A stretch of 8,530 bases of DNA. Origin: Porticoccaceae bacterium (GTDB taxonomy: Bacteria; Pseudomonadota; Gammaproteobacteria; Pseudomonadales; Porticoccaceae). The notes beneath the pieces were generated by a model. It was given only the letters and a program-made list of their open reading frames with translations, had not been told where the DNA came from and searched no databases. Positions 1 through 6,533 of this stretch are shown piece by piece. A program made the translations under genes and the position numbers. The first letter of the stretch is position 1, and each line of letters opens with the position of its first letter. The stretch covers positions 1 to 8,530 of the forward strand of contig JAHRWI010000247.1 in assembly GCA_019090225.1 (NCBI GenBank). Direction: 5' to 3'.

Positions 1-10
1 AGCGCCCGTT

Positions 11-268
11 ATGAGCAATGATTCCCCCGAGATCAGGCACGAGCCACATAAGCAGCGATTCGTTACAGTCGTTGACGGCCACGAATCGCTCGCTGACTAT
101 CGCCTGTCTGGTCAGCAAATAGATTTTAACCATACCTTTGTACCCGATGCCTTGCGTGGGCGGGGTATTGCCGAAAAGCTGGTGCGAGAAGCCCTGGCAT
201 GGGCGCAGGAGGAGGATTACCAGATTCAGGCTAGCTGCTGGTATGTGAAGAAGTTTTTAAAGGACTAG
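11..268 (+). CDS. Small GNAT-fold N-acetyltransferase-like protein (COG2388/YjdJ type)
   Basis: This 85-residue protein matches the short, single-domain GCN5-related acetyltransferases of the COG2388 type. Residues about 17-45 form the first beta strands (RFVTVVDGHESLADYRL). They are followed by HTFVPDALRGRGIAEKLV (about 41-58), which carries the R-G-R-G-x-A acetyl-CoA pyrophosphate loop of GNAT proteins. The C-terminal strand holds a Cys in ASCWYVKKFL, as is usual in this subfamily. The protein stops right after this strand and lacks the short R-H-P-E-Y-like tail of many relatives, so it is slightly short; no frameshift restoring that tail is visible. The substrate is unknown for the family. 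The ATG lies only 10 bp from the window edge, so an upstream start or ribosome site cannot be judged. The next gene converges on it with a 22-bp gap and no clear terminator. Confidence 0.85.
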   Translation: MSNDSPEIRHEPHKQRFVTVVDGHESLADYRLSGQQIDFNHTFVPDALRGRGIAEKLVREALAWAQEEDYQIQASCWYVKKFLKD

Positions 269-290
269 ACGTTCCCGCCCGCCAAACCTT

Positions 291-995
291 TCAGAGCTTC
301 CTGTAAATAAAGTTTAATAACTGTTGACCGACCTGTGGTTCGTCAGTCACCTCTGTCAGCGAGGTCATGGCGTTGGCGAAGCGAGTTTCACCGATGGCAT
401 TGATGCGCCGAGTCAACAGACGCTGTAAATATGCCGGGGTAAATTCCGGGTGGCCCTGAAACGACAATACGCGGTGATCAATTTTAAAGGCCGCGTACTG
501 GCAAAAGTCGCTGCTGGCGAGTAGTTGCGCGCTGGGCGGTAATGTCTCGACCTGATCCTGATGGCTATATAACAAGCTAAGTTCGCTTTGCTCGGCAGAG
601 TCGGTGGGGTCTATAAGCTCACAGGTGTGGACGCCCACTCCCCAGCCCTTGATGCTTTTAGCGGCTCGACCGCCCAGGCTGTGAGCGATCATTTGGTGAC
701 CAAAACAAATGCCGATTAACTTCGCACCTTGCTGGTGGAAATCGGCTATCCAGTTTTGTAGGCGGCCAATCCACGGATCGCTGTCGTAGACGCCCGCTTT
801 AGAGCCGGTGATCAGATAGGCGTCACACTCATTGGCTGTCTTTGGTAGTTCGCCTTGTTTGATCTGGTAATAGCGGTATTGCAGACCGCCATCGAGGTGG
901 TCGAAGAATGTCACAAACATTTGCCCGTAAGAGCCGTAATCAGGAATTAGATCGTCGTAGAGGGTGTCTGCTTCTAGTAAGCCTAATGTCGTCAA
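291..995 (-). CDS. Class I glutamine amidotransferase domain protein (GMP synthase glutaminase-like, YfeJ type)
   Basis: This 234-residue protein is a stand-alone class I glutamine amidotransferase. The nucleophile elbow GICFGHQ places the catalytic Cys at 97, and FQGHPEF gives the His182/Glu184 pair of the Cys-His-Glu triad. LITGSKAGVYD (about 61-71) matches the oxyanion-loop region of GMP-synthase-like glutaminases. No synthetase domain is attached, so the ammonia acceptor is unknown. Relatives are usually annotated as GMP synthase-like, and some act as gamma-glutamyl hydrolases, but nothing here decides between these. The start is TTG: the N-terminal strand (TTLGLLEAD) needs it, an in-frame stop lies about 30 bp upstream, and the next Met (residue 26) would remove the first strand. 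A weak purine-rich site (AGGCGAG) precedes it. The gene is divergent from rapA and converges on the GNAT gene. Confidence 0.9.
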   Translation of the reverse strand: MTTLGLLEADTLYDDLIPDYGSYGQMFVTFFDHLDGGLQYRYYQIKQGELPKTANECDAYLITGSKAGVYDSDPWIGRLQNWIADFHQQGAKLIGICFGHQMIAHSLGGRAAKSIKGWGVGVHTCELIDPTDSAEQSELSLLYSHQDQVETLPPSAQLLASSDFCQYAAFKIDHRVLSFQGHPEFTPAYLQRLLTRRINAIGETRFANAMTSLTEVTDEPQVGQQLLNFIYRKL

Positions 996-1094
996 TATTC
1001 TCGCCTGTTTTGGGTGCTGATTCTACGGTCTGCGCTCATGCCAGTGGTGTTCTACCCTGCAGTCACTGCGCTTGTGAGGGCTGCTATTAAAACA

Positions 1095-1123
1095 ATAAAA
1101 ATGCCTGCACATAAGTTTACCAA
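1095..1123 (-). promoter_or_regulatory. Candidate sigma70 promoter for the amidotransferase gene
   Basis: On the minus strand a -35 element TTGGTA (1123-1118) is followed after 17 bp by TTTTAT (1100-1095), 4 of 6 matches to consensus in each element. Transcription would start near 1088 and give a leader of about 90 nt before the TTG codon. The -35 hexamer lies inside the left arm of the 7-bp dyad. This rests on sequence pattern alone. Confidence 0.35.
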
Positions 1124-1145
1124 TATCGGATGAAATTGATTGGTA
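1118..1145. repeat. Perfect 7-bp dyad, candidate operator shared by divergent promoters
   Basis: TACCAAT (1118-1124) and ATTGGTA (1139-1145) are perfect inverted repeats separated by 14 bp. The arm centres are 21 bp apart, two turns of B-DNA, so a dimeric regulator could contact both arms on one face. Each arm contains TTGGTA, which can serve as the -35 element of a promoter pointing away from the centre. The dyad could therefore be an operator, or simply two back-to-back -35 boxes that look symmetric because both resemble consensus. Confidence 0.4.
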
Positions 1146-1169
1146 CCTGACCGGCTAAAGCCCTAAAAT
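1140..1169 (+). promoter_or_regulatory. Candidate sigma70 promoter for rapA
   Basis: A -35 element TTGGTA (1140-1145) is followed after 18 bp by a -10 element TAAAAT (1164-1169), 4 of 6 and 5 of 6 consensus matches. Transcription would start near 1176 and leave about 29 nt of leader before the TTG start of rapA, enough for the AGGAG ribosome site. The -35 overlaps the right arm of the dyad at 1118-1145. Confidence 0.45.
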
Positions 1170-1191
1170 GCGCATCCCTAAATAAGCAGCC

Positions 1192-1196
1192 AGGAG
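1192..1196 (+). promoter_or_regulatory. Ribosome binding site that sets the rapA start at TTG
   Basis: AGGAG at 1192-1196 is a strong Shine-Dalgarno core. It lies 8 nt before TTG at 1205, an ideal spacing. The alternative in-frame GTG at 1196 overlaps the last base of this motif and has no other ribosome site upstream, so TTG is favoured although TTG is the weaker start codon. Confidence 0.65.
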
Positions 1197-1204
1197 TGCC
1201 TTCT

Positions 1205-4200
1205 TTGTCTGATAATAAGGTATCCAATATCGAATTTGTTACCGGACAGCGTTGGATTAGTAATGCCGAAGCTGATCTGGGTCTGGGTATTGTGGTCAAT
1301 GTGGCGAGTCGGCGTGTTGAGCTAACCTTTCCCGCTGCCGCTGAGCAGCGGGTTTACGCGACGGATAACGCACCTTTGGGCCGGGTTATTTATCCGGTTG
1401 GTGATCGGGTCAGTAATGCTGACGGCCTCGTGTTTACCATTGCTGAGACCCACACCCGTGATGGCTGCGTGTTTTATCTGGGGGTGGATGATCAGGGCGA
1501 AGAGGTGGTGCTCCATGAAATCGACCTGGATAGTTTTGTCCATTTCAGCCAACCTAAAGACCGTTTATTCGCCGGTCAAATAGACAAACCCAATCGCTAT
1601 CGATTGCGCTACGAAACCCTGAAACATCGACACCGTATCCGACAATCATCGGTTTATGGCTTGCTGGGTCCCCGGGTCCAGCTCTTACCCCACCAGCTTT
1701 ATATCGCCAGCCAGGTCGCGCAACGTCACGCGCCTCGCGTTTTGTTGGCAGATGAAGTGGGCCTGGGTAAGACCATAGAAGCGGGTCTGATTCTTCATCA
1801 ACAACTGCTCAGTGGCCGTGCCAGCCGTGTCTTGATTGTGCTGCCAGATAGCCTGGTACATCAATGGCTGGTGGAAATGCTGCGCCGCTTTAATTTGCGT
1901 TTTACGATTCTCGATGAAGCCCGTTGTGTGGCCTTAGAAACTCAGGATGATGACGATCTTGAAGATGAATTTACTGATATTGCTGAGCACGAAGATGAAA
2001 ACCATGAAGACGATGAATTAGACGAGCGCTCAGACGATGAGCGTGGTCTTGATAAAATCGACGACGACATGCCAGAGATCGAGGCTTTTTCTGGCGACGC
2101 TCCTTTCAAAGACAATCCCTTTGAAAGCGCTCAGTTGGTGTTATGTAGCCTGCCCTTTTTGGTCGAAAACCCCAAGCGCGCAGCGCAAGCCCAATCGGCT
2201 TCCTGGGATCTTTTGGTGGTGGATGAAGCCCACCATTTACAGTGGAGCGAAACTCAAGTCAGTCCCGCTTACACTTGTATAGAAGCGCTGGCTCAACGTA
2301 TTGATGGTTTGCTCTTGTTGACGGCAACGCCCGAACAGCTTGGCGTAGAAGGGCATTTCGCAAGGCTAAGACTGCTCGATAGTGATCGCTATTACGATTT
2401 ACAGAAGTTTGTCGATGAAGAGGGCAGCTATCAGGCGGTCAGCGGTCTGGTTACCGCTCTGCTAGACGAAGACCTGGCGGCCAATAAAGCCGACCATGGG
2501 GCTTTGATTGAGCAAGTGAGTCACTATTTAGGAGAAACAGCGGGCAACGAACTGCTGACTGTTTTGCAAGTGAGCCTGGGCGCTGGAGAAGAAGATAGTG
2601 CGAAGCTCGGCAATCTAGGCAGTCTTACAGCTGACCTCGTGCAGCGCTTACTAGATCGTCATGGCACTGGTCGGGTGCTATTTCGCAACACCCGAGATGC
2701 AGTGGCAGGTTTCCCTGAGCGCATATTGCATCAATATGCTTTACCGAGGCCAGCTCGCCTCGAAGCGGCCACTCAAGAATGTGATGACTTAACAAAAATA
2801 CTACAGCCTGAGCGGCTACTCGGTGAGTCCTGGCTAAGTGAGGATTCGCGGGTCAGTTGGCTGGTGAGCTGGCTAGCTGAACACCGGCAGGACAAGGCGC
2901 TGGTGATTTGTGCCAGCGCCAACACAGCGCGCACCCTGGAAGAACATATCAGGCTCCGTGAAGGCGTGCGTAGTGCGGTATTTCACGAAGGTATGAGCCT
3001 ACTGGAAAGGGATCGTGCGGCGGCTTATTTCGCGGATGAAGATGACCCCGCGCAGGTGCTGATCTGTTCAGAGATTGGCAGCGAGGGCAGAAACTTTCAA
3101 TTCTCTCAGAACCTGATCCTGTTTGATCTGCCCCTTAATCCAGATTTGTTGGAGCAGCGCATCGGGCGGCTGGATCGTATCGGTCAGACCAGAGACGTCA
3201 ATATCCATGTGCCTCATCATGAAAACAGTGCCCAGGCCGTTATGCTCCGTTGGTATCACGAAGGGCTCAATGCCTTTGAACGGGTTTGTCCCGTTGGCCC
3301 TGCTATCTATCAGCAAGTAGTCGAGGACTTGCATACTTGCCTGGTAGAGGGTGATGTTGATGAAAAGCTCATCGACCTGTTAGTGAACACTGACGCGTTG
3401 ACTACCCAGGCTCTGGCCGACTTGCAGGAGGGCCGCGATCGTCTGCTTGAAATGAACTCCTGTAATGTTGATAAGGCCGAGACAGTAATTGCTGAAATAT
3501 CCACTCTGGGGCAGGGCAATGAGCTGGCCGAATACCTCGATTCCGCCTTTGATGAATTTGGCGTTGAACAGCACTATCACAGTACCGAAGCCATAGTGGT
3601 CGAACCCAGCGATCATATGATCAGCCACGCGATCACTGGCTTGCCCGAGGGCGGTTTGACCGCCACGTATTCCCGCACCCGCGCCTTGAGCCGCGAAGAT
3701 ATGCACTACTTCACCTGGGAGCATCCCCTGGTAGTTGGGTTGATCGACAGTATTGCCGACGGTGATTTTGGTAGTACCACTATTTGTACTATTAAGCTGC
3801 CGCCCCTGAAGCCCGGAACCCTGCTGCTAGAGGCGGTATTTACTTTGCGTTGCCTGGCCCCGAAATCGTTACAGGTGCAGCGTTATATTTCAGAATCGCT
3901 GATACGTGTGGTGGTCGATGAGAAAGGTCAGGATTTCAGCAATACGCTTAGCGATGAACATCTGGTGAGTCTGTGCAAGCCGATCAAAAAGAATGTCGCC
4001 AGCGAAATGGCCCTCCACATTCGGCCCCAGGTCACGACCCTGGTTGAGCGCGCCGAGGCCATCGTGGCGCCCATGCAAGCTGGTATTGTTGAAGCCGCCC
4101 AAAGCCAGGCAGCAGCAGCATTAGGTGCAGAAATACAGCGTTTAGAGGCATTGGCTAGCGTCAATCCGAATATTCGCGAGGAAGAAATTGCCTACACCCG

Positions 4201-4285
4201 CGATACCCTGGAGGCGGTTCAAGATTACCTGAGCGGTGCTGAGCTGAAGATGGATGCCCTGCGGGTTGTGGTGGCGATACCCTAG
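1205..4285 (+). CDS. rapA: RNA polymerase-associated protein RapA (HepA), SWI2/SNF2-type ATPase
   Basis: RapA is a cytoplasmic SWI2/SNF2 ATPase that binds RNA polymerase and promotes its recycling. This copy (1026 residues from TTG) aligns with E. coli RapA (968 residues) nearly end to end. The N-terminal Tudor-like region is about 12-125 (GQRWIS; PKDRLFAGQID). The ATPase core shows DEVGLGKTIE at 183-192 (Walker A), DEAH at 340-343 and TATPE at 373-377. The second lobe shows SEIGSEGRN at 622-630 and QRIGRLDRIGQ at 651-661 with the arginine-finger motif. The C-terminal domain ends with SVNPNIREEE and DALRVVV, as in the family. The notable oddity is an acidic insertion at about residues 245-300, between the first ATPase motifs and DEAH, where E. 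coli has a short loop; it largely explains the extra length. The gene is divergent from the amidotransferase gene and converges on rnm. A GTG start at 1196 would add three residues. Confidence 0.97.
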   Translation: MSDNKVSNIEFVTGQRWISNAEADLGLGIVVNVASRRVELTFPAAAEQRVYATDNAPLGRVIYPVGDRVSNADGLVFTIAETHTRDGCVFYLGVDDQGEEVVLHEIDLDSFVHFSQPKDRLFAGQIDKPNRYRLRYETLKHRHRIRQSSVYGLLGPRVQLLPHQLYIASQVAQRHAPRVLLADEVGLGKTIEAGLILHQQLLSGRASRVLIVLPDSLVHQWLVEMLRRFNLRFTILDEARCVALETQDDDDLEDEFTDIAEHEDENHEDDELDERSDDERGLDKIDDDMPEIEAFSGDAPFKDNPFESAQLVLCSLPFLVENPKRAAQAQSASWDLLVVDEAHHLQWSETQVSPAYTCIEALAQRIDGLLLLTATPEQLGVEGHFARLRLLDSDRYYDLQKFVDEEGSYQAVSGLVTALLDEDLAANKADHGALIEQVSHYLGETAGNELLTVLQVSLGAGEEDSAKLGNLGSLTADLVQRLLDRHGTGRVLFRNTRDAVAGFPERILHQYALPRPARLEAATQECDDLTKILQPERLLGESWLSEDSRVSWLVSWLAEHRQDKALVICASANTARTLEEHIRLREGVRSAVFHEGMSLLERDRAAAYFADEDDPAQVLICSEIGSEGRNFQFSQNLILFDLPLNPDLLEQRIGRLDRIGQTRDVNIHVPHHENSAQAVMLRWYHEGLNAFERVCPVGPAIYQQVVEDLHTCLVEGDVDEKLIDLLVNTDALTTQALADLQEGRDRLLEMNSCNVDKAETVIAEISTLGQGNELAEYLDSAFDEFGVEQHYHSTEAIVVEPSDHMISHAITGLPEGGLTATYSRTRALSREDMHYFTWEHPLVVGLIDSIADGDFGSTTICTIKLPPLKPGTLLLEAVFTLRCLAPKSLQVQRYISESLIRVVVDEKGQDFSNTLSDEHLVSLCKPIKKNVASEMALHIRPQVTTLVERAEAIVAPMQAGIVEAAQSQAAAALGAEIQRLEALASVNPNIREEEIAYTRDTLEAVQDYLSGAELKMDALRVVVAIP

Positions 4286-4323
4286 TTCGCGGATAACTTC
4301 ACTTCACAGGGCGGGGCTGCAAT

Positions 4324-5220
4324 TCACCAACGATCCCAAACCGGTCGGCAATCACTGGGTAATGCCGAATGTTTGCCCACTTCCGCCCAATGTTGTCCTG
4401 GCTTATGAAAATCCGAGCCACAGGAAGCCAGCAGGTCGTTTTGTTTGCAGAGTTCAGACAGGTTTTTAGTCTTGTAGGCTATTTGATGGCCGGATATCAC
4501 TTCGATGGCCTCACCACCAGCGGCTTTAAAATCACTGACCAGGGCTTTGAGTTTGGTCCGGGTTAGATGATATTTATCAGGATGGGCTAGCACCGCCGTG
4601 CCACCAGCCATGCGCACCCAGCTGACGACTTCTTCGAGGGGCGCCCAGACTTTTTTAACATCACCTATTTTCCCAGTGCCAAGATATTTTCGAAATGCCT
4701 CGTCGGTACTTTTTACCCCATCAACTGCGAGCAATTGTTGGGCGAAATGGGGACGACCGATGGTGCCGCGCCCCGCGGCTTTAATGACGGCGGGTAGCAA
4801 ATCAGGAAAACCTTTTTTAGATAACCTCTCTGCAATAATGCCAGCACGCTTAAGTCGAGCCTGTTTTTGCTTTGCCAGGGCATCATGGAGCTCAGTGCTG
4901 TCGAGCTGGATATTAAGCCCGACAATATGCACCCCGATAGAACCCCATTGTGTCGATAACTCGACAGCCGGAAGTAGTCTTAGCCGACTATTAGCGAGTG
5001 AATCAGTCGAGAGTGGAGCAGCTGCGTTAGTTATTTCAGTATTTAACTCAGTACTTAATTCATCTCTCAATTCATTTTTTAATTGAAGGATCCCAGCAAC
5101 CGTGTCGTGATCGGTAATGGCGAGCACATCGACATTGGCGGCCTGCGCGCGCTGGATCAGTTCGGCAGGTGATAGCGCGCCATCTGAGTAGGTGGTATGG
5201 CTGTGTAGATCATAAAGCAT
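4324..5220 (-). CDS. rnm: PHP-domain 5'-3' exoribonuclease RNase AM (YciV/TrpH family)
   Basis: This 298-residue PHP phosphoesterase matches E. coli YciV, known as RNase AM. That enzyme trims 5' ends of RNA, including 23S rRNA, and hydrolyses 3',5'-bisphosphonucleotides. The metal-binding motifs are present: HSHTTYSDG (His6, His8, Asp13), AITDHDT (Asp37, His38, Asp39), PAVELST (Glu87), VHIVGLN (His98), GRPHFA (His158), LAHPDKY (His213) and GSDFHKPG (Asp270, His272). The TIGRPHFAQQL, FRKYLGTGK and GGTAVLAHP blocks align closely with the E. coli enzyme. Between HDT and PAVEL this protein has about 22 more residues, a low-complexity stretch (NELRDELSTELNTEIT) rich in AT codons. The ATG begins the conserved first strand, but no good ribosome site precedes it. 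rapA converges with a 38-bp gap lacking an obvious terminator; sprT is divergent. Confidence 0.93.
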   Translation of the reverse strand: MLYDLHSHTTYSDGALSPAELIQRAQAANVDVLAITDHDTVAGILQLKNELRDELSTELNTEITNAAAPLSTDSLANSRLRLLPAVELSTQWGSIGVHIVGLNIQLDSTELHDALAKQKQARLKRAGIIAERLSKKGFPDLLPAVIKAAGRGTIGRPHFAQQLLAVDGVKSTDEAFRKYLGTGKIGDVKKVWAPLEEVVSWVRMAGGTAVLAHPDKYHLTRTKLKALVSDFKAAGGEAIEVISGHQIAYKTKNLSELCKQNDLLASCGSDFHKPGQHWAEVGKHSALPSDCRPVWDRW

Positions 5221-5247
5221 GGTTTAGGCTTATTAATGGGATGCGTT

Positions 5248-5253
5248 ATTATA
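5248..5253 (-). promoter_or_regulatory. rnm: Candidate -10 element for rnm
   Basis: The minus strand reads TATAAT at 5253-5248, a perfect -10 hexamer 27 bp upstream of the rnm start codon, predicting a leader of about 20 nt. No good -35 hexamer stands at 16-18 bp and there is no extended TGn, so activator help may be needed. An imperfect dyad, GTCAGG (5261-5266) with CCTGAC (5291-5296), sits just upstream in the same divergent spacer. Confidence 0.35.
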
Positions 5254-5323
5254 GCTCTTCGTCAGGTTTAGCAGGTGTAATCTGGCCTATCCTGACCTGG
5301 TTCATTTATAGGGAAGTGCCAAT

Positions 5324-5890
5324 ATGTCATCAGCCAGACCCCCGCAGCCGGTTATTGCGCCCCCGGCAGTGACACTGGAGCCTATCGGCGAAGGGCAGCA
5401 GGCTCTGGTGGTGGCTGAAACTGAGAAATATATCAGGCTGGCGGAATCTCTTTTTGATCGACAGTTCCCGGATATTCCTGTGTTGTTTGATTTGAGCGGT
5501 CGTGCCAGCGGCATGTACAGGGTTGTCGGTAGTCAGCGCTGTATTCGTTATAACCCCTACATTTTTGCCCTGTATTTCGATGAGCATTTGACCGGCACCG
5601 TGGCTCACGAGGTTGGACACTATATTGCCGATAGCCTTTATGGTCTGGCCAATATCAAACCTCATGGTAGCCAATGGCGAGGCATTATGGCGAAGTTTGG
5701 TGTTGATGGGAGCCGCACCTTTGCCCATAGTCTTGAGGGTGTGCCTCAGCGCAGGCACCGGCGGGTGAGTTACTCCTGTGGATGCAGCGATCATCAACTG
5801 GGCATTCGTCGGCACAATAAAGTCAGTCGCGGGCAGGCGGTTTATAAGTGTCGCAGTTGCGATGGTGAATTACGCTTGTCGCCAACGTAA
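5324..5890 (+). CDS. sprT: SprT family zinc metallopeptidase-like protein
   Basis: This 188-residue protein matches SprT, the bacterial relative of the Spartan/SPRTN protease domain. The zinc-metallopeptidase motif HEVGH is at 95-99 (His95, Glu96, His99), and the third ligand is probably His114 in KPHGSQW, matching APHGKEW in E. coli SprT. A C-terminal zinc ribbon follows: SCGCSDHQ (Cys152, Cys154) and YKCRSCDG (Cys176, Cys179) around the family segment RRHNKVSRGQAVYKC. The physiological role of bacterial SprT is poorly defined; Spartan degrades DNA-protein crosslinks, and transferring that role here would be inference. Compared with the 165-residue E. coli protein there is a proline-rich N-terminal extension of about 20 residues. 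The ATG follows a GGGA purine run at 9 nt. The gene is divergent from rnm. Confidence 0.92.
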   Translation: MSSARPPQPVIAPPAVTLEPIGEGQQALVVAETEKYIRLAESLFDRQFPDIPVLFDLSGRASGMYRVVGSQRCIRYNPYIFALYFDEHLTGTVAHEVGHYIADSLYGLANIKPHGSQWRGIMAKFGVDGSRTFAHSLEGVPQRRHRRVSYSCGCSDHQLGIRRHNKVSRGQAVYKCRSCDGELRLSPT

Positions 5891-5928
5891 ATGTGGCACG
5901 AAAGCCATACAGGCGCTCTGCGAATGAC

Positions 5929-5989
5929 AAAGAGGCCCCAGGCCTTGCCAATTAGGCAGTCATTAAAGATACTGCGCGGCCTGTGCTTT
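5929..5989. repeat. Nested inverted repeats between sprT and slyD (possible terminator or leader structure)
   Basis: Several pairings overlap here. AGGCC-CCA-GGCCT (5933-5945) is a tight hairpin. CAGGCC (5939-5944) also pairs perfectly with GGCCTG (5978-5983). GCAGT (5956-5960) pairs with ACTGC (5971-5975) across a 10-nt loop inside that span. AAAG (5929-5932) and CTTT (5986-5989) flank the whole. The first hairpin and the CAGGCC/GGCCTG pairing are mutually exclusive. No clean U-tract follows, although T-rich sequence lies at 6005-6009. It could be a weak bidirectional terminator for sprT or a structured 5' leader of slyD. Confidence 0.35.
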
Positions 5990-6013
5990 ATACCCGTTGT
6001 TGCGTTTTTAGTT

Positions 6014-6020
6014 AGGTGGA
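6014..6020 (+). promoter_or_regulatory. slyD: Ribosome binding site that sets the slyD start
   Basis: AGGTGGA at 6014-6020 lies 4 nt before ATG 6025. The in-frame GTG at 6016 lies within this motif and has no site of its own, so ATG 6025 is the start. The family N-terminus (MQIKKDCVV, compare MKVAKDLVV in E. coli SlyD) agrees. Confidence 0.75.
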
Positions 6021-6024
6021 AACT

Positions 6025-6501
6025 ATGCAAATTAAAAAAGACTGTGTTGTGCAGTTCGCTTATGTATTAAAAGATATTGCTGGCAAGGTGGTGGAATCCT
6101 CAGAAGGGGCTGGCCCGACGACCTATATGCACGGTCACGGCGGTATGCTACCAGCGCTAGAGCAGGAGTTAGCTGGCCTTAGTGTCGGCGCTCAGGTCAG
6201 CGCTAAATTGAGTCAGCCTTACGGGCCGAGTCATCCTGACAGTGTGCAGCGAGTTCCGCTGAAACATCTGCGGGCCAAGAAAAAGCCGGAGCCTGGCTCG
6301 GTTGTGGTTGTCCAGGGTAAGGATGGTCAGCGACAGGTAACCGTGGTCAAAGTCGGGCGATACAGTGTCGATATAGAAACCAACCATCCGTTTGCCGGTA
6401 TGGATCTGATTTTTGATATCGATGTGCTGGATGTTCGTGAAGCCAGCGCTGAGGAGCTGAGGCATGGTCATGCCCACGGGCCGGGCGGTCACCAGCACTA
6501 A
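6025..6501 (+). CDS. slyD: SlyD-type FKBP peptidyl-prolyl cis-trans isomerase
   Basis: This 158-residue protein is an FKBP-type prolyl isomerase and chaperone of the SlyD class, cytosolic because no signal peptide is seen. Family landmarks are VVQFAYVLKD at about 8-17, YMHGHGGMLPALEQEL at 34-49 (first part of the isomerase domain), an insert-in-flap chaperone segment at about 70-120 beginning with QRVP, and NHPFAGMDLIFDIDV at 120-134 closing the FKBP fold. The C-terminus (RHGHAHGPGGHQH) keeps five histidines, a short form of the metal-binding tail that in E. coli SlyD (196 residues) is longer and also cysteine-rich and serves nickel delivery to hydrogenase. Metal binding is therefore plausible but probably weaker, and no cysteine remains in the tail. 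The isomerase assignment is firm; exact SlyD orthology is slightly less so. The next gene starts 32 nt downstream, suggesting co-transcription. Confidence 0.9.
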   Translation: MQIKKDCVVQFAYVLKDIAGKVVESSEGAGPTTYMHGHGGMLPALEQELAGLSVGAQVSAKLSQPYGPSHPDSVQRVPLKHLRAKKKPEPGSVVVVQGKDGQRQVTVVKVGRYSVDIETNHPFAGMDLIFDIDVLDVREASAEELRHGHAHGPGGHQH

Positions 6502-6533
6502 AGCGCATACCCGACAGTAGCGATTAAATTACG

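Larger units (their letters stand above)
996..1204. other. Intergenic region between divergent amidotransferase gene and rapA
   Basis: This 209-bp non-coding stretch holds the candidate divergent promoters and dyad listed separately. The part nearer the amidotransferase gene (996-1090) would be its leader. It contains an 11-bp palindrome, GCAGT-C-ACTGC, at 1059-1069, and a CAGTG/CACTG pair (1042-1046 with 1064-1068) that could form a small hairpin. The short open frames crossing it on either strand resemble no known protein. I treat it as regulatory, not coding. Confidence 0.6.

Noticed and set aside
3380..3724. A 114-codon minus-strand open frame within rapA.
   Set aside because: It mirrors codon usage of the rapA C-terminal region, has no ribosome site and no recognisable domain.
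4286..4323. A terminator between the convergent rapA and rnm genes.
   Set aside because: The 38-bp gap has no convincing GC-rich stem followed by a T-run in either direction. Termination may rely on Rho or occur within the opposing gene.
4598..5086. A 162-codon open frame on the plus strand.
   Set aside because: It lies antisense inside rnm, whose PHP motifs are intact. Its translation is low-quality sequence rich in Ser and Ala with no family resemblance.
5330..5815. A 161-codon open frame on the minus strand.
   Set aside because: It is antisense to sprT, which has complete metallopeptidase and zinc-ribbon motifs. The minus-strand product resembles nothing.
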